Positions 1-11,150 of a stretch of 64,000 nucleotides of DNA are shown piece after piece (the first letter of the stretch is position 1; every line of letters begins with the position of its first letter). A model generated the notes under the pieces. It saw nothing but the letters and a program-made list of their open reading frames with translations. It did not search any database and had not been told where the DNA came from. A program made the position numbers and the translations under genes. Origin of the DNA: Prorocentrum cordatum (lineage: Eukaryota; Sar; Dinophyceae; Prorocentrales; Prorocentraceae); assembly GCA_963575745.1 (NCBI GenBank), contig CAUYUJ010003658.1:330001-394000 (forward strand), read 5' to 3'.

Positions 1-135
1 ACTACTAAATTTATTACTACTGCTACTACTACGATTACTTCTGCTACTGCTACTACTACGACTACGACTACTACTATTATTAATATTACGACTACTACTA
101 CTACGACATGTATTACTACTACTACTACTACTAAG

Positions 136-170
<35 letters not shown>

Positions 171-174
171 CTAG

Positions 175-209
<35 letters not shown>

Positions 210-290
210 TTTTTATTACTACTACTACTACTACTACTACTACTACGGCAACAACAACTACTATTACTAGTACTACTACTACTACTACTG

Positions 291-336
<46 letters not shown>

Positions 337-358
337 GACCCTTACTACTAGGACTACT
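1..358. repeat. (TAC)n microsatellite
   Basis: Almost the whole stretch is TAC/ACT triplets, with scattered single-base changes (ATT, GCT, ACG) and a few short interruptions. It runs off the left edge of the window, so its true length is unknown. No open frame of interest. Confidence 0.95.
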
Positions 359-700
359 ATACTACAATCGTGTACTAAATGCGCGATCGTGCAGGAAAAG
401 GGCAGCCGCTCGAGCTCGAAGTCATGCAAGCAGCAGGGCGACGAGACCGCGCGCAGGGCCGAGCCTTTTCCTCCTCTTCCTCTTGCTTTGTCCTTCTCCA
501 GCTCCAGCCCCTTCTCCTCCCGAAGGGGGAGGGGGGGGAACACGGGGCCCGGGAGGAGGAGTGGGTGGGAGCCGCCGTTCCCCGCTCCTCCCGCTCTGGC
601 CGCCCGCGGCGCTGTCTGGCTTGCGTTCTGGTTTCTCGTCCTCCTCTCGCCGATTATCTCCTCTGTTCGGGGCGATCGCACCGGGGGGGGCGTCCTGAGA
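359..700. other. GC-rich unassigned stretch
   Basis: Open frames here continue into the low-complexity repeat that follows and encode only Ser/Pro/Arg-rich sequence. I see no domain, RNA gene or mobile-element motif. Confidence 0.5.
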
Positions 701-1160
701 TTGCTTCCCTCCCTGCTTCCCACCTCTCCCTCCACAACTCCTTCCCCTCCCCCCTCCCCCTCCTCATCCTCCTCCTACTTTTCCTCCTCCTGCTCCTGCA
801 CATCCTGTGTTTGAGTGTCTTGATGCCCGACGCTCGTCAATGCCCGCAGGGCTCAGCTCCTCCTGTGATGTGCGATCTGACGGCTTCGGTATCACGATCA
901 GCTCCCCCTCCCCCTGCTCCTCTTCCTCCGGCTCCGTCTCGCCCTCCTTCTCGTTCTCCTCCCCCTTCTCCTCTTTCTTCTCCCCCTTTCTCCTCTTTCT
1001 CCTCCCCCTTCTTCTCTTTCTCCTCCCCCTTCTCCTCCTCTTCCTCCTCGTCGTCGTACTCCTCCTCCTATTCCTCCTCCTCCTCCTCCTTCTCCTTCTT
1101 CTCCTCCTCCTCCTCCTCCTCCTCCTCCTCCTCCGCTTCCTCTTTCTCCTCCCCCTCGCA
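701..1160. repeat. Pyrimidine-rich (TCC/CTC)n tract
   Basis: The + strand is nearly pure pyrimidine for over 400 bp, densest at 1020-1160. Long open frames across it encode Ser or Leu homopolymers and are repeat artefacts. A complementary purine tract follows at 1505-1720. Confidence 0.9.
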
Positions 1161-1286
1161 ATTCCCTCTCTGTGTGTTCACTTTCTCCTCGTATGTTCCC
1201 TCCTCGCTGCCCCTCCTTTGTGTGGGCGGTGCATCCCCTGGGCCTCGTCCCCGTGCACCGCGGTCTGGGACATAGCGGCCCCGCCG

Positions 1287-1299
1287 CCTTTCGCCTCGA

Positions 1300-1333
<34 letters not shown>

Positions 1334-1334
1334 A
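1287..1334. repeat. (GTC)n microsatellite
   Basis: About fifteen near-perfect GTC triplets lie between the pyrimidine tract and the purine tract. Confidence 0.9.
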
Positions 1335-1380
1335 TTCGTCGTGTGCGTGGCCGTCCTCGTGTGCTGCTCCTCCCTGGGGA

Positions 1381-1645
1381 TGCCTCCTGCTGCCCCCCGC
1401 CCCGCCACTCAGGAGCTTGAGGAGGAGCAGCGCAGGACGCTGGAGGAGAGGGACAGGCAGAGGAAGGACCCCGCCCGCCGCTGGGCGGAAGAGGGCCGGC
1501 AGCATCAGGAGGAGGAGGAGGTGAAGGAGGGGGAGGAGGGGGAGGAGGAGGAGGAGGAAGAGGAGGAGGAGAAGGAGGAGGAGGAGGAGGAGGAGGACAG
1601 GGGGAGGAGAGGAGGAGGAGGAGGAAAAGGAGGAGGAGGAGGAGA

Positions 1646-1677
<32 letters not shown>

Positions 1678-2281
1678 AACGAGGACGGGGAGGAGGATGT
1701 GGACGAGCAGGAGGACGAGGTAGTCATGCGTCAAATGGCACATACCAAATTGGAGAAGGAAGTGCACGGCGAAAACACGAGGACTTGCAGGTTCAGGAAC
1801 GTACCGCATCTGCCAAGGCTACGGCGTCGTGGCTCAGGTGGCGGACTCAAGTCAGTTTGCTGTGCTCGATGTTCCTGACGGTGTGTCGCTTGATGATCCA
1901 GCGTTTGCCTTGCTCTTGCAGTCCCAGGCAAAGGACCCCGAGCTTGCAGAGCCGCGTTGTTCGCTCATTGCTACTCGTGAAGGTATGCTGATGCCTGCGG
2001 ATGACGGAGACGACGGCGACGGATGCGATGCCGGGTCGGGGGAAGGACAACACACGCGTGATGCCCTTGGGTTTCAACCTGTGCAGCGTGCCGCTTTGCT
2101 TTCCGTCGACGTTACCGCAGCAGCTGTCTCCGGCGCTGCAGGCCTCCCAAACTCAGGTGATGTTGCTGCCTCGCCTTGCGCCCCTGGTGCCAAGCCAGCC
2201 GCGTTCGTTCCTATCGGGGCGGGGGGCGGCGGAGATGGTGCGGGGGAGGGGGGCGCCCTCGAATGTAGCGCTGTTCTATAG
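1381..2281 (+). pseudogene. Unidentified protein-like region, Glu/Arg-rich then mixed, broken across three frames
   Basis: Three successive segments look protein-like, each in a different + frame. Segment 1 (about 1407-1590) is charged and helix-like and contains LEEEQRRTLEERDRQRKD followed by poly-Glu. Segment 2 (about 1660-1800) continues acidic and then reads MRQMAHTKLEKEVHGENTR. Segment 3 (about 1802-2281) reads VADSSQFAVLDVPDGVSLDD and ends at a stop at 2279-2281. The frame changes fall in the repeat and near 1800, as expected from indels, though short introns cannot be excluded. I do not recognise the family. The first part could form a coiled coil. It may be a host gene fragment, a decayed transposon ORF1, or chance reading through a repeat. 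Confidence 0.3.
1505..1720. repeat. Purine-rich (GGA)n tract
   Basis: GGA/GAG triplets with occasional A changes. On the + strand one frame reads as poly-Glu. The tract is the complement of the pyrimidine tract at 1020-1160, so the two can pair as a long imperfect stem. Confidence 0.9.
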
Positions 2282-3533
2282 AGCGTCGCGTCTGCTCCTG
2301 ATTGGAGCGTGTTTTTTTGTCTAACCAAGAGGGGGACATCCCGCAAACAGTGCGATATTAACACTGATGGTTTCAATGATGCTGACAGCAAGAAGCTTAA
2401 CCAAACCCCTCTTACAGATGCGATCCGTTTTTTCGCAACCCCGCCAATGTTTGGACCTTGGTCCTTTCCAGCGTTGGAGGGCAGGTTGGCCTAGATGCGT
2501 TTCTTCGGTGCGCGATGGTGCAGGAATCGCGCGCGTTGCCCGCAGTCGCCGAGCTCATGGAAGCGATAATGAAAGGCCTAGGTCGGTCTGCTTCAACCTG
2601 TCGCGTGGCGCCTGTTATCGAGGGTCTTGCGGGTGGACTGGTCGCGGCTGCGCCGCAGACAATCGGGGTTGGAAATTGACGCAGTTCGATCGCGCTGCGG
2701 TTGCGGTGCCAGCTCGCGACTCGCTGCGCCATGTCGGAGGAATGGTTCGTGAGGGGTTCGTTGCGGCAGTTTTTCTTTCTCGCTCATTCAGCGGGCGCGG
2801 GTGGTCAGACGTGGCCCGCAATATTCCCGGTCGGCGCGCGACCTCGGCCGGCGGCGCGGCCGCGGGGCAGCGGCAAGCTTCCGCTCGGGCTACGGAAAGG
2901 AAGGTCGGGAAACAGTCGGTCGGAGAGATGTCTGCGCGTCGTTGTGAGTTGTTGATTCATTTTTTTGGCTGCCCGATGCCACCTGTCACGGCGCGTTCAG
3001 ACGCAGCCAGTTCGATTGAGTCAATCGGTTCTTCGCAAGCAGAGTTGAAGACGCGGTGGAAGGCTGGGCTTGATCACCCCCGCTGCGCCGGCCCGTGGCC
3101 GAGCCCGCTAATGGTCTCAGGTTCTTCGAGGCTGGCGCTGGCGCGGGTTCTATCAAGTCGCCCCCCGCCCGCGGCCCAAGTCGCCGTCGGCCGTTTTCTT
3201 CCGTCGGCCGCTTTGGGCGCGGCGGAGAGTGGGCAGAGATGTGGAACCAGGGCGTTTTCGCCATCGCGCGCTGGCGGGGTCACGCAGTTCTGGCCATCTT
3301 CATTTGTGGGCTAGGATCCAGCGCGACTTGAGGGGGCCGCTGGTTCGCCATTGGCATGCGAATAGCGTCCATGAGTTGTGCTGGCACAGACGCGCGAAGT
3401 CGTCTGACTGCGCATGGGCGAGTTTTCCCAGTTGCAAGTCTAGCAATTGCGCCGCGCTTTTGCGCGGTTAGAAAATGAACGGCTTTCGGGTCGGCGCAGC
3501 GTTGCCGCCCCATCGGGGGCGCGCGGGTCAAAG
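2282..3533. other. Unassigned GC-rich stretch
   Basis: Several overlapping open frames of 60-315 codons exist on both strands, but none shows a domain, repeat or codon pattern that favours it. The + frame at 2458-2679 (73 codons) is the most protein-like, with LPAVAELMEAIMKGL. I cannot assign a function. Confidence 0.4.
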
Positions 3534-3654
3534 TTTTCCCAACCATCCTGTGGTGTTGGGACTTCGTTTTGAAGAGACGGTGCCCCGCGTCTCTCCTTCC
3601 TTCCTCCCCCCCTTCCTTGCCCTCCTCCTTCCCCCCCTCCTTGCCTCTGCTCTC
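3534..3654 (+). repeat. TR-A composite repeat copy 1, head
   Basis: The segment begins TTTTCCCAACCATCCTGTG, continues TTGGGACTTCGTTTTGAA, then becomes a pyrimidine-rich tract (3591-3650). The same order occurs at 40474-40610 (TTTTTCTCAACCATCCTGTG, TTGGGTCCTCGTTTTGAA, CCCCGCGTC, pyrimidines). In both places it leads directly into a tandem array of the same unit. This is the left end of a composite repeat, strand arbitrary. Confidence 0.75.
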
Positions 3655-5255
3655 GGCACACCTCTCACGCGTTTCGTAGCCCTATGGGAGCTCCACCGAA
3701 GGCCCCAGCGGGGGGGTTGCATGCGGTTCCCCCTACCCAGGGCAGCATTTCGCGGCCCCAGAGGGAGCTCCGCCGATGACTCCAGCGAGGGGGGGTTGCA
3801 TGCTGTTCCCCCACCCAGGGCCGCGCTTCGCGCCCCCATAGGGACCTCCGCCGATGGCCCCAGTGGTGGTGTGGGGGGGGGGTCGCATGCGGTTCCCACA
3901 CCCTGAGCAGCGTTTCGTGGCCCCATAGGGAGCTCCGCCGATGGCCCCAGTGGGGGGGGGTCGCATGCGGTTCCCCCACCCAGAGCAGCGTTTCGTGGCC
4001 CAGGTCCCGAGGGTCGCATGCGTTTCCCTTTACCCAGGGCAGCATTTCGTGGCCCCATAGGGAGCTCCGCCGATGACTCCAGCGGGGGGGGGGGTCTCAT
4101 GCGCCCCCCCCCCCCCCCCCGCCCAGGGCAGCGCGTCGTGGCCCCATAGGGAGCTCCGCCGATGGCCACAGCGGGAAGGGAGGTTGCATGCGGTTCCCCC
4201 ACCCAGGGCAGCGTTTCGTGGCCCCATAAGGAGCTCCGTCGATGGCCCTAGCGGGGGGGGGGTCGCATGCGGTTCCCCCGCCCAGGGCAGCGCTTCGTGG
4301 CCCCATACGGAGCTCCGCCGATGGCCCCAGCGGGGAGGGGGGTGTCGCATGCGGTTCCCCCCGCCCTGGGCAGCGCGTCGTGGCCCCATAGGGAGCTCCG
4401 CCGATGGCCTCAGCGGGAGGGGGGGATTACATGCGGTTCCCCCACCCAGGGCAGCGCTTCGTGGCCCCATAGGGAGCTCCGCCGATGGCCCCAGTGGGGG
4501 GGGGTCGCATGCGGTCACCCCACCTTGGGCAGCGCTTCGTGGCCCCATAGGGAGCTCCGCCGATGGCCCCAGTGTGGGGAGGGGAGACGCATGCCGTTTC
4601 TCCACCAAGGGCAGCACTTCGTGGCCTCATAGGGAGCTCCGCCGAAGGCCCCAGTGGGGGGGGTCGCATGCGGTTCCCCCACCCTGGGCAGCGCTTCGTG
4701 GCCCCATAGGGAGCTCCGCTGATGGCCCCAGTTGGAGGGGTCGCATGCGGTTCCCCCACCCAGGGCAGCCCTTCGTGGCCCCATAGGGAGCTCCGCCGAA
4801 GGCCCTCGTGGGGGGGGGGGGGCGCATGTGGTTTCCCCATCCTGGGCAGCGCTTTATGGCCCCATAGGGAGCGCCGCCGATGGCCCCAGTGGGGGGGCCG
4901 CTCCGGTTCCCCCGCTCCGCCGATGGCCCCAGTGGGGGGGGTCGCATGCGGGGGCGGCGTTTCGTGGCCCCATAGAGGGCTCCGCCGATGGCCCCAGTGG
5001 GGGGGTCGCGAAGCTCCGCCGATGGCCCCAGCGGGGGGGGGTCGCATGCAGTTCCCCCACCCTGGGCAGCGCTTCGTGGCCCCATAAAGAGCTCCACCGA
5101 AGGCCCCAGTGGCGCAGTTCGCATGCGGTTCGCTGCCCTGGGCAGCGTTTCGTGGCCCCATAAGGGGCTCCACCGGAGGCCCGCCCCAGCGGCGCAGTTC
5201 GCATGTTGTTCCCTCACCTAAGGCAGCGCTTCGTGGCCCCATAGGGAGCCCCACC
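3655..5255 (+). repeat. TR-A composite repeat copy 1, tandem array of about 19 units of 75-95 bp
   Basis: Each unit contains TTTCGTGGCCCCATAGGGAG, then CTCCGCCGATGGCCCCAG, a G-run, and GTCGCATGCGGTTCCCCCAC. Unit length varies because of the G-run and small deletions; units near 4910-5030 are shortened. Long open frames on both strands are by-products of the repeat and are not annotated as genes. Related arrays lie at 35895-36200 and 40611-41500. Confidence 0.93.
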
Positions 5256-5330
5256 GACAGCGGCACCCACAACGCGTCACGAACAATTGCTGATGTATGG
5301 GTCCTTCGCCATGATAATTTTCCAATGTGG
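5256..5330 (+). repeat. TR-A composite repeat copy 1, tail
   Basis: The motif TATGGGTCCTTCGCCA at 5295-5310 follows the last array unit. TATGGTTGGGTCCTTCGCCA occurs after each of the other two arrays (36243 and 41684), which marks a shared right end. Confidence 0.65.
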
Positions 5331-7139
5331 CGACTGTGCCCTCTAGTGCAGATCCATGGTGCCCTCTGGCTGATCGGCCCGGCTGGCGAGGTCGGCCCCC
5401 TGCCCGGAGCGCGGCAATCCCTCGCGCCGAGGTGTGCGCTTGCAACTCGCACATGGCAGTCCATGTCGTTGGGCCCCCTGGGCGCCGCGCTGTCGGCCCG
5501 CCCCGCGCCGCTACCGCCCGTCGTCGTCGACGACTTTGGCCTCGCGCGCTGTGGCGCGTAGTGCAGGGCCATCGGCGAGGTCGTCGCCGCTGGCGAACTC
5601 TCGGGCCAACGCGTTCGCGCCGTCGATATTCTGCGGGCCGAGGACAGGGCGCGCACCCCCAGCAATTCGCCCTTGACGCGCGCGGCAGCGGCCGCCGAGG
5701 TTAAGGCGCCCCCGACCCTTTGCCGTTTGTTCTGCGAGGGCCTTCGGAATGGATTGCGGGCCGGGGCTCGCGGGCGGCAGGGCGGCAGGCGCGCCGTCCG
5801 AGGGCGCGCCCGTTTGACGGGGCGGCGCAAAGTCAGGATGCCGATGTTGGAAGGCTCTAGTCCTCGCGGGAGGGTTCTGCGCCAGGTTGCTCGCGCGGCG
5901 CTGGAGGCGCCGGCCCTTCATGGGGCCTGTTTCGCGGGAACGAACGGCAGGGGGTTGGAGGTGCTCGGGGCGAGACTGGCGCGCCCTTGCCAGGGCGCGT
6001 CTGGCGAGTCTGGCGAGACCTTCACTCACTGGTCCTAAACATGCCCTTGCCCGGGGTCTGCCTGGGTGAAAAGGGCCGCCCGCTGGATTGGGCGCTTGCC
6101 ATTGCGCCCGATCAGCCTGCCGCGTGCGCTCTGTTTCAGCATCCGCGCGTCAGGGCGCAATGACGCGCTGAACGGCTTGTCGTTTGATTGCAGCGGCATG
6201 CCCTGGTTTGCGTCGGGGCCGCGCGGGGGCATCGGGGGTGTCCGCGGGGTTTAGAACAGTGGTGGAGTGGTGGTGCCTGCCCCATCTGGGGACAGGCGCC
6301 ACCGCTCCGTTGCGTGTGGGCCTGCCCGCAGGAGCGCCCCTGCAACCTCGCGCCCCCCCAGGGCCCGCCGCGTCCGGGGGCGCCGACGGGGGCCGCGCGC
6401 GGGCCCGAGAGCGATTTCCACCAAACGCCGCCTCGACTAGGCACGGGCACCTGTCCGGGGGCACCATCAAAGCGCGTCGGCGATTGCGCCCCCCGACGCG
6501 TGCCTGGACCCAGCTGGGGTGACCCAGGGCGGGTTTTCCAGGGGGCAGCCCGCGGCGACCGCGCCCGGCGTTCGGGGCCCCAGGCGTTTGGGGCGAGCGC
6601 GGGATTGAAGCGGCGCCCGCCCAGGACACCCAGGACGCATTTTGCGCGTCGAGCCCAAACGCTTGATTGTGCGCCTTCGTGGGCGCACCTCCGAACGAGC
6701 TACTCTTGCCCGCGGGCGAGTGGCGCGCGGTCGGTCACTCTGCCGATTGGAACGAGCGCTTTCGGTACCAGCGGATGCCCGGAGAAGACAGCGTCCTGCA
6801 ATGTTCCATGGGCCGTCGCATCTGCACTTGCGGGGCCGCCGTCGGCTGCGGCGCGCCCCCCCCCCCCCCCGCCCGTGCGCCACCCCGCCTGGGTTAGGGG
6901 GCGGGCGTCCTTCGCGCTCGAGATCCACGCAAAACCCTACCTCATGTTCTGGGCGGAGCAGCTGCGTAGATATGCTGGAACTCGCGCGGAGGCGTGGGCG
7001 GCGCATTCCGATTCGCCCTCCCCCTCGACAAGCCCCCCCCGCGTTGACCAAGGGAACTCGCGAATGCAACGGGCTGCGACAAGCTATCTGCACACCTGCT
7101 TTGTCACAATAGTAATACTACAACCAATTGCAGAACCAC
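5331..7139. other. Unassigned GC-rich stretch (over 65% GC by eye)
   Basis: Open frames of 100-330 codons overlap on both strands, with Arg/Pro/Ala-rich products typical of high-GC sequence. A homopolymer C-run lies at 6857-6870. Some of this may be the 5' part of the Copia-B relic, but I cannot read it with confidence. Confidence 0.4.
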
Positions 7140-7159
7140 AGGTTCGCCCTCTTACTTCA

Positions 7160-8330
7160 ACGCGCAAGTAAGGCGCGACGCTTGGTATAAGCACCACGGG
7201 AAGGACCTCCCCCACGTCGCCTTCTGCGGCGAGGTCGCCGTCGTGCAGGATGACCTACGACGCCTATTCCACAGGGGGTGACCGGTTGGCACGCGGGTAG
7301 AGGAGATTGCCCCTTTGTCGACCCTGGCCAAACGCGGGGCCCTTTCGCACACATATCTCTGACCGGTGCTCGACAGGGCCACGGGGCCCCGCGGCGCGCC
7401 CATCTGGGAGCCCACCGACATGATGGCTAAACGCACTGCAGCCCTGAAACCTTTTGAAATAAAAGATGCCCTGGCCATCGCGAGCATGCCCGAGTGCACA
7501 GCAGAGAATTTTCACAAGCGGCCTGATGCGAGAGATGCAATCGCTGATCATTGACGCCGCCAAGGTCGCGCGTTTTTTTTGTTGCGCGAGGCGGGAACGC
7601 ATTCGCCGATCGAAACCAGACAAGCACTTTCGTGATCAATAGCGCCGGGCATGACCTTGGCGATCCGACGATACTTCGAGAGCCAGACGGGTCAATCCGC
7701 CGATCACCGTCGAGCAGAATGCGGCGTCCACCACGCGCCGACAAAGCGCGAGTGAATTCGCTGCGGCACAACCGAAATCCACGACAATGTCGGTGGTCTG
7801 GACAGGGGGCCCCACTATCGGGAGCGCCCAATTAGCAGGAAGGTTCATGGTAAAAGCAAGCGGGGCCACTTGCTAACGCCAGGCAGATGTGAATATGCCA
7901 TTCCATGACAACTGCCAGAAAACTTCGGACAAGCCCCGCTGACTGCACCAGCACCGGCGGGTCGCGCGCAAGCGCTGGCGGCCGCCGCGCCAGCAGAGGC
8001 GCCAGCGCCAGTAGATGAACTGTTCGACGAAGCGCCAGCACAAGCAGAAACGCCACCCGCACTCTAGTGGCAGCGGGGACATGCGCGGCCACGCGCGCCT
8101 CTGCCTACGCGCAGGCACCATGGAAGCCTGGCAGCGGTCGCCAGCAGTTACGACGCGACGCGAGGTGCGCGCGGATCTGGCGGCAGTGGCGGCGGCAGCT
8201 CTGGCGCGGGCAGCTCTTCGGACCCGCCGCGCGTCGTCGGGCGGCGAGGGAGCGAGGGGGGCGGCGCGGCGCCGCCCCCTCGCCCGCCTCGCGCCGAAGG
8301 GCGGCCGCGCGCGAGACGCCTGACTGGTTT
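7160..8330 (+). pseudogene. Copia-B upstream polyprotein remnant (Gag or linker)
   Basis: Protein-like + segments include WYKHHGKDLPHVAFCGEVAV near 7185, then MAKRTAALKPFEIKDALAIA at 7423, and MSVVWTGGPTIGSAQLAGRF near 7790. They lie in several frames. Position ahead of the integrase piece suggests Gag or the Gag-integrase linker. No zinc knuckle or protease motif is visible, so the assignment rests on order only. Confidence 0.35.
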
Positions 8331-8559
8331 AACTCCGATATTCAGGAACGTATTTTAAAACATTGCGCGGCTACAATCCGACCGTCGGTGCAGAATGAAC
8401 GACGCAAGCTCCGCACGCGGTGGCGTCGCGCGACGGATGCGCGCTATCCGATCGCGAGCGGGGCTCCATGTCGCACGACTAAGCATGGGAAAAGACGTAG
8501 TCGATTCGTGCCGCGAGCGCAGGGCTTGGGATGACCAGGCAATGCAGTCGTGAGCCCTG

Positions 8560-9460
8560 TTAGTTTCCGAGGAAAATACAATGAGGAAGCCGAATGCGAT
8601 ATGATGTTCTTCTGTGCGTTATACATCATATTTCATACCACCGGTCGATGCATTCGTCGGGCTGCTGGCCAGCGGGTCGCCGATTGGGCGACGCATTTTA
8701 TATCGGGCGCCGATCGCCAATGCTGGATGCAGAGCGGCCCAGCTACGGCGGTGTTTTCCGATGGCAGGGCGCCCTGAACAACGATGCCGCCAAGGCTATC
8801 TTAAGGGCCGAGGGTGCGGAGCTTCGCATCCGCCTCCGAGGCCGGCGCGCAACGGCCACTTAGGCGCGCAACGACATCATCGGACACATCTTGCGCGTAA
8901 TGAATAATTCAAACGTCGCAACACCCCATTTGTTTTTGCCACGCCTTCTGCGCGAAGGGTTATTTGTCTGCAATGCATTCGTTGTCTACAACGGTCTTTT
9001 GCCACGTCAGGCACAGTGTGGCCGACGGCCGGCATGTCTCCCAGACCTCCTGGCACTAGGCCGCGAGCGCGGGGCGGAAACGTCCGACCGCGGCCAGCAG
9101 ACGATGACCAGGGAGATACACATCGAGGCGTCGCGCAGGCCACGGCAGCAGCTTAAGCTAGCCGAGCCCCACGTACCAAGACAACAGCAGCAGGACACCG
9201 CAACTATCAGCCTGGTGACTTCGTGGAGTATCACCGTCCGACCACCGCGAAGGACGATTGGGGTTGATTGAGTGGCCCATGCCCCGCCGCTCGCAATTTC
9301 CTTGACCGAGGTCAGGCGGCAGTTCAGGTCGGCAGTCGAGAAGCCCCCGTACACTATCACGACTTACGTCATATAATGTATATTGAAGGACCTCTGGCAT
9401 GCGAAATCGGTTCCGACGCAACGGCCACGCCACGCGCGCAGTGCTGGCCTTCGTCGCGAG
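8560..9460 (+). pseudogene. Copia-B integrase C-terminal remnant
   Basis: The clearest piece is QPGDFVEYHRPTTAKDDWG at 9208-9264, which has the form of the C-terminal DNA-binding region of retroelement integrases (GDxVxYxRP), followed by a stop and then DRGQAAVQVGSREAPVHYHD from about 9306. Upstream, another + frame has LLREGLFVCNAFVVYNGLLP and CLPDL near 8945-9050, resembling the end of the catalytic core region. The DDE residues themselves cannot be placed. The region is split over at least three frames. Confidence 0.5.
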
Positions 9461-10039
9461 CCTACCTGCGAGGGGTCCTGCTATGAGATCCGGCTACCTG
9501 CCGACCAAGCGCGGAAATGTGCGGGCGACCGCTGTAAGTGGACTCTCGCGAAGGGTGCCATTAGCTTTGCAGTTTCGCAGCAGCAGCTACTTTCGAAAAA
9601 GAACATGTAGTAACAGTACGCTCGGCTAAGATCATCCACAGGCTACCTGAAGCGCCATGCGCTGACACTTAAATTCTTTGCTCATTAACACAACGACGTC
9701 ACGCCAGGGTTCCATCACTACGAGTCCGAAGGCACACCCTGATGCACCTACGACATCACTGGACCTACACATGCACGTATCATCCAGAGCCTCGAATCTT
9801 CAAAACCTCCCTAGCAGGCTCCGGCCAACACATATCTAAGTCTGAGGCACTGGTGGACACGCCAGCACTGGGCGGAAACGCTCGAGAGAAATAGCCACTT
9901 CTAGCTCCAGGCGCATTCGACGGTAGGCCCCTGGCTATCGATTATGAGTTGGAAATGGATTTAGAAGCGCACATCATGTAGACATGGTGCATCGAACTCC
10001 AGGAAGAGAAGGGACTACTGGAGACGACTCCGTTCAGTA

Positions 10040-11150
10040 TTTGCAGGAATGATTACCGAGCACCATGTGCTCGTGACAGCGACCAACGCAGAGCAAGGAC
10101 ACTTGCACGCAATGGGCTGCGATCGCCACGGCGATGCCGACGAGCCACTCCTAGTGCCTTGGGTCGCCATATATGACGATACGTACGACCAGGATTCGGA
10201 CGAACATGGTCAGTATGCAGAGCTGTGCTTCACTGCTGTCATGGCCAAAAATGTCCTGACGGTTCAGCAACGCAATTCGATTCGCAACGGCCAGCAAACC
10301 ATTGTGCGCGTACAAGTGTCCGCCGAAGCCGAGAGAGATGCGGTCGGCAAGGCAGGCGGCCGCCTGGCGAAAGCCGTAATACAGTCGAATACGGCCAGGA
10401 TATTCAACCCCCGTTCACGCAGAGCTTCAACTGACTCAAGACGCAGGATATTAAGAATGCCGCTGGCATTATGACATCTAGATCTGCGTGCGCATGGAAA
10501 GTCGCGAAGAATAGATATGGCGAGATGGAGCGAACTTCGGCGGGCCCATCGCGGTTCCATGTATGTCGAAGCGTACGATGTAGAAACCTTCTCAGGCGCA
10601 GCTCGCCGAGCAAGTCAGAGATTGCTCGCGCGCGCGGCCGCGCGCGAGAAGTGCTGGATCATCGTCCATGGGCGGCGACAAACTTTTCTCGAAATTACTG
10701 TCGCATCGTGAGTTGGCCGAGGCCACTGGACAGAAGGAGCGCGCCGTCTGCTCTGTCCCCCCCCCCCCCCCGCCTGGTTCAGCATCGGCGTTGCGAGCGT
10801 TGCCGGGCATCGCGCCCCATGGCGGACCAGAGGGTTGCTGGCGGTTTTTGGAGCCAGGCACGGGCGCCAAGGATGCCCCTCGGGCAGTCTCACTGAAACG
10901 CGGAACCATCGCGAGAGGTTTCGGGTTTGAGCCTACTACGTATGATGGGGAGTTCGAGACAAGTCCAAATCTCCCAGCAGCCAGGCTCTTTGACGACATC
11001 AATATAGCAGGAGTTGATGGCGCGGTTGACAAGCACGTCAAGCGTGTAGAAAGCGCGTTCAGCATATGTACTCAACAGTCAAAACCAGCTGCACTATTGC
11101 ACCGTTCTCTCCGCCGGCACGGAGGACGGCCACGTCCTACTAGATCAGGG
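10040..11150 (+). pseudogene. Copia-B reverse transcriptase remnant (RVT_2 type)
   Basis: Successive + pieces match the RT region of Copia elements: GQYAELCFTAVMAKNVLTVQ near 10210, VEAYDVETFSGAARR near 10565, RELAEATGQKER near 10710, and FEPTTYDGEFETSPN near 10927. FDDINIAG at 10989-11012 stands where the catalytic xxDD motif should be, with both Asp present. A C-run at 10757-10772 probably caused one frame change. The last 161 codons (10668-11153) are open. An RNA-templated DNA polymerase is the inferred original role; this copy cannot be functional. Confidence 0.6.

Noticed and set aside
807-1991. A 394-codon + frame
   Set aside because: It reads Leu, Val, Glu and Gly homopolymers through the TCC, GTC and GGA tracts; only a short part after 1400 looks protein-like.
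4427-5830. A 467-codon minus frame over the TR-A array
   Set aside because: The product repeats with the DNA period and the opposite strand is equally open, so it is a by-product of the array.
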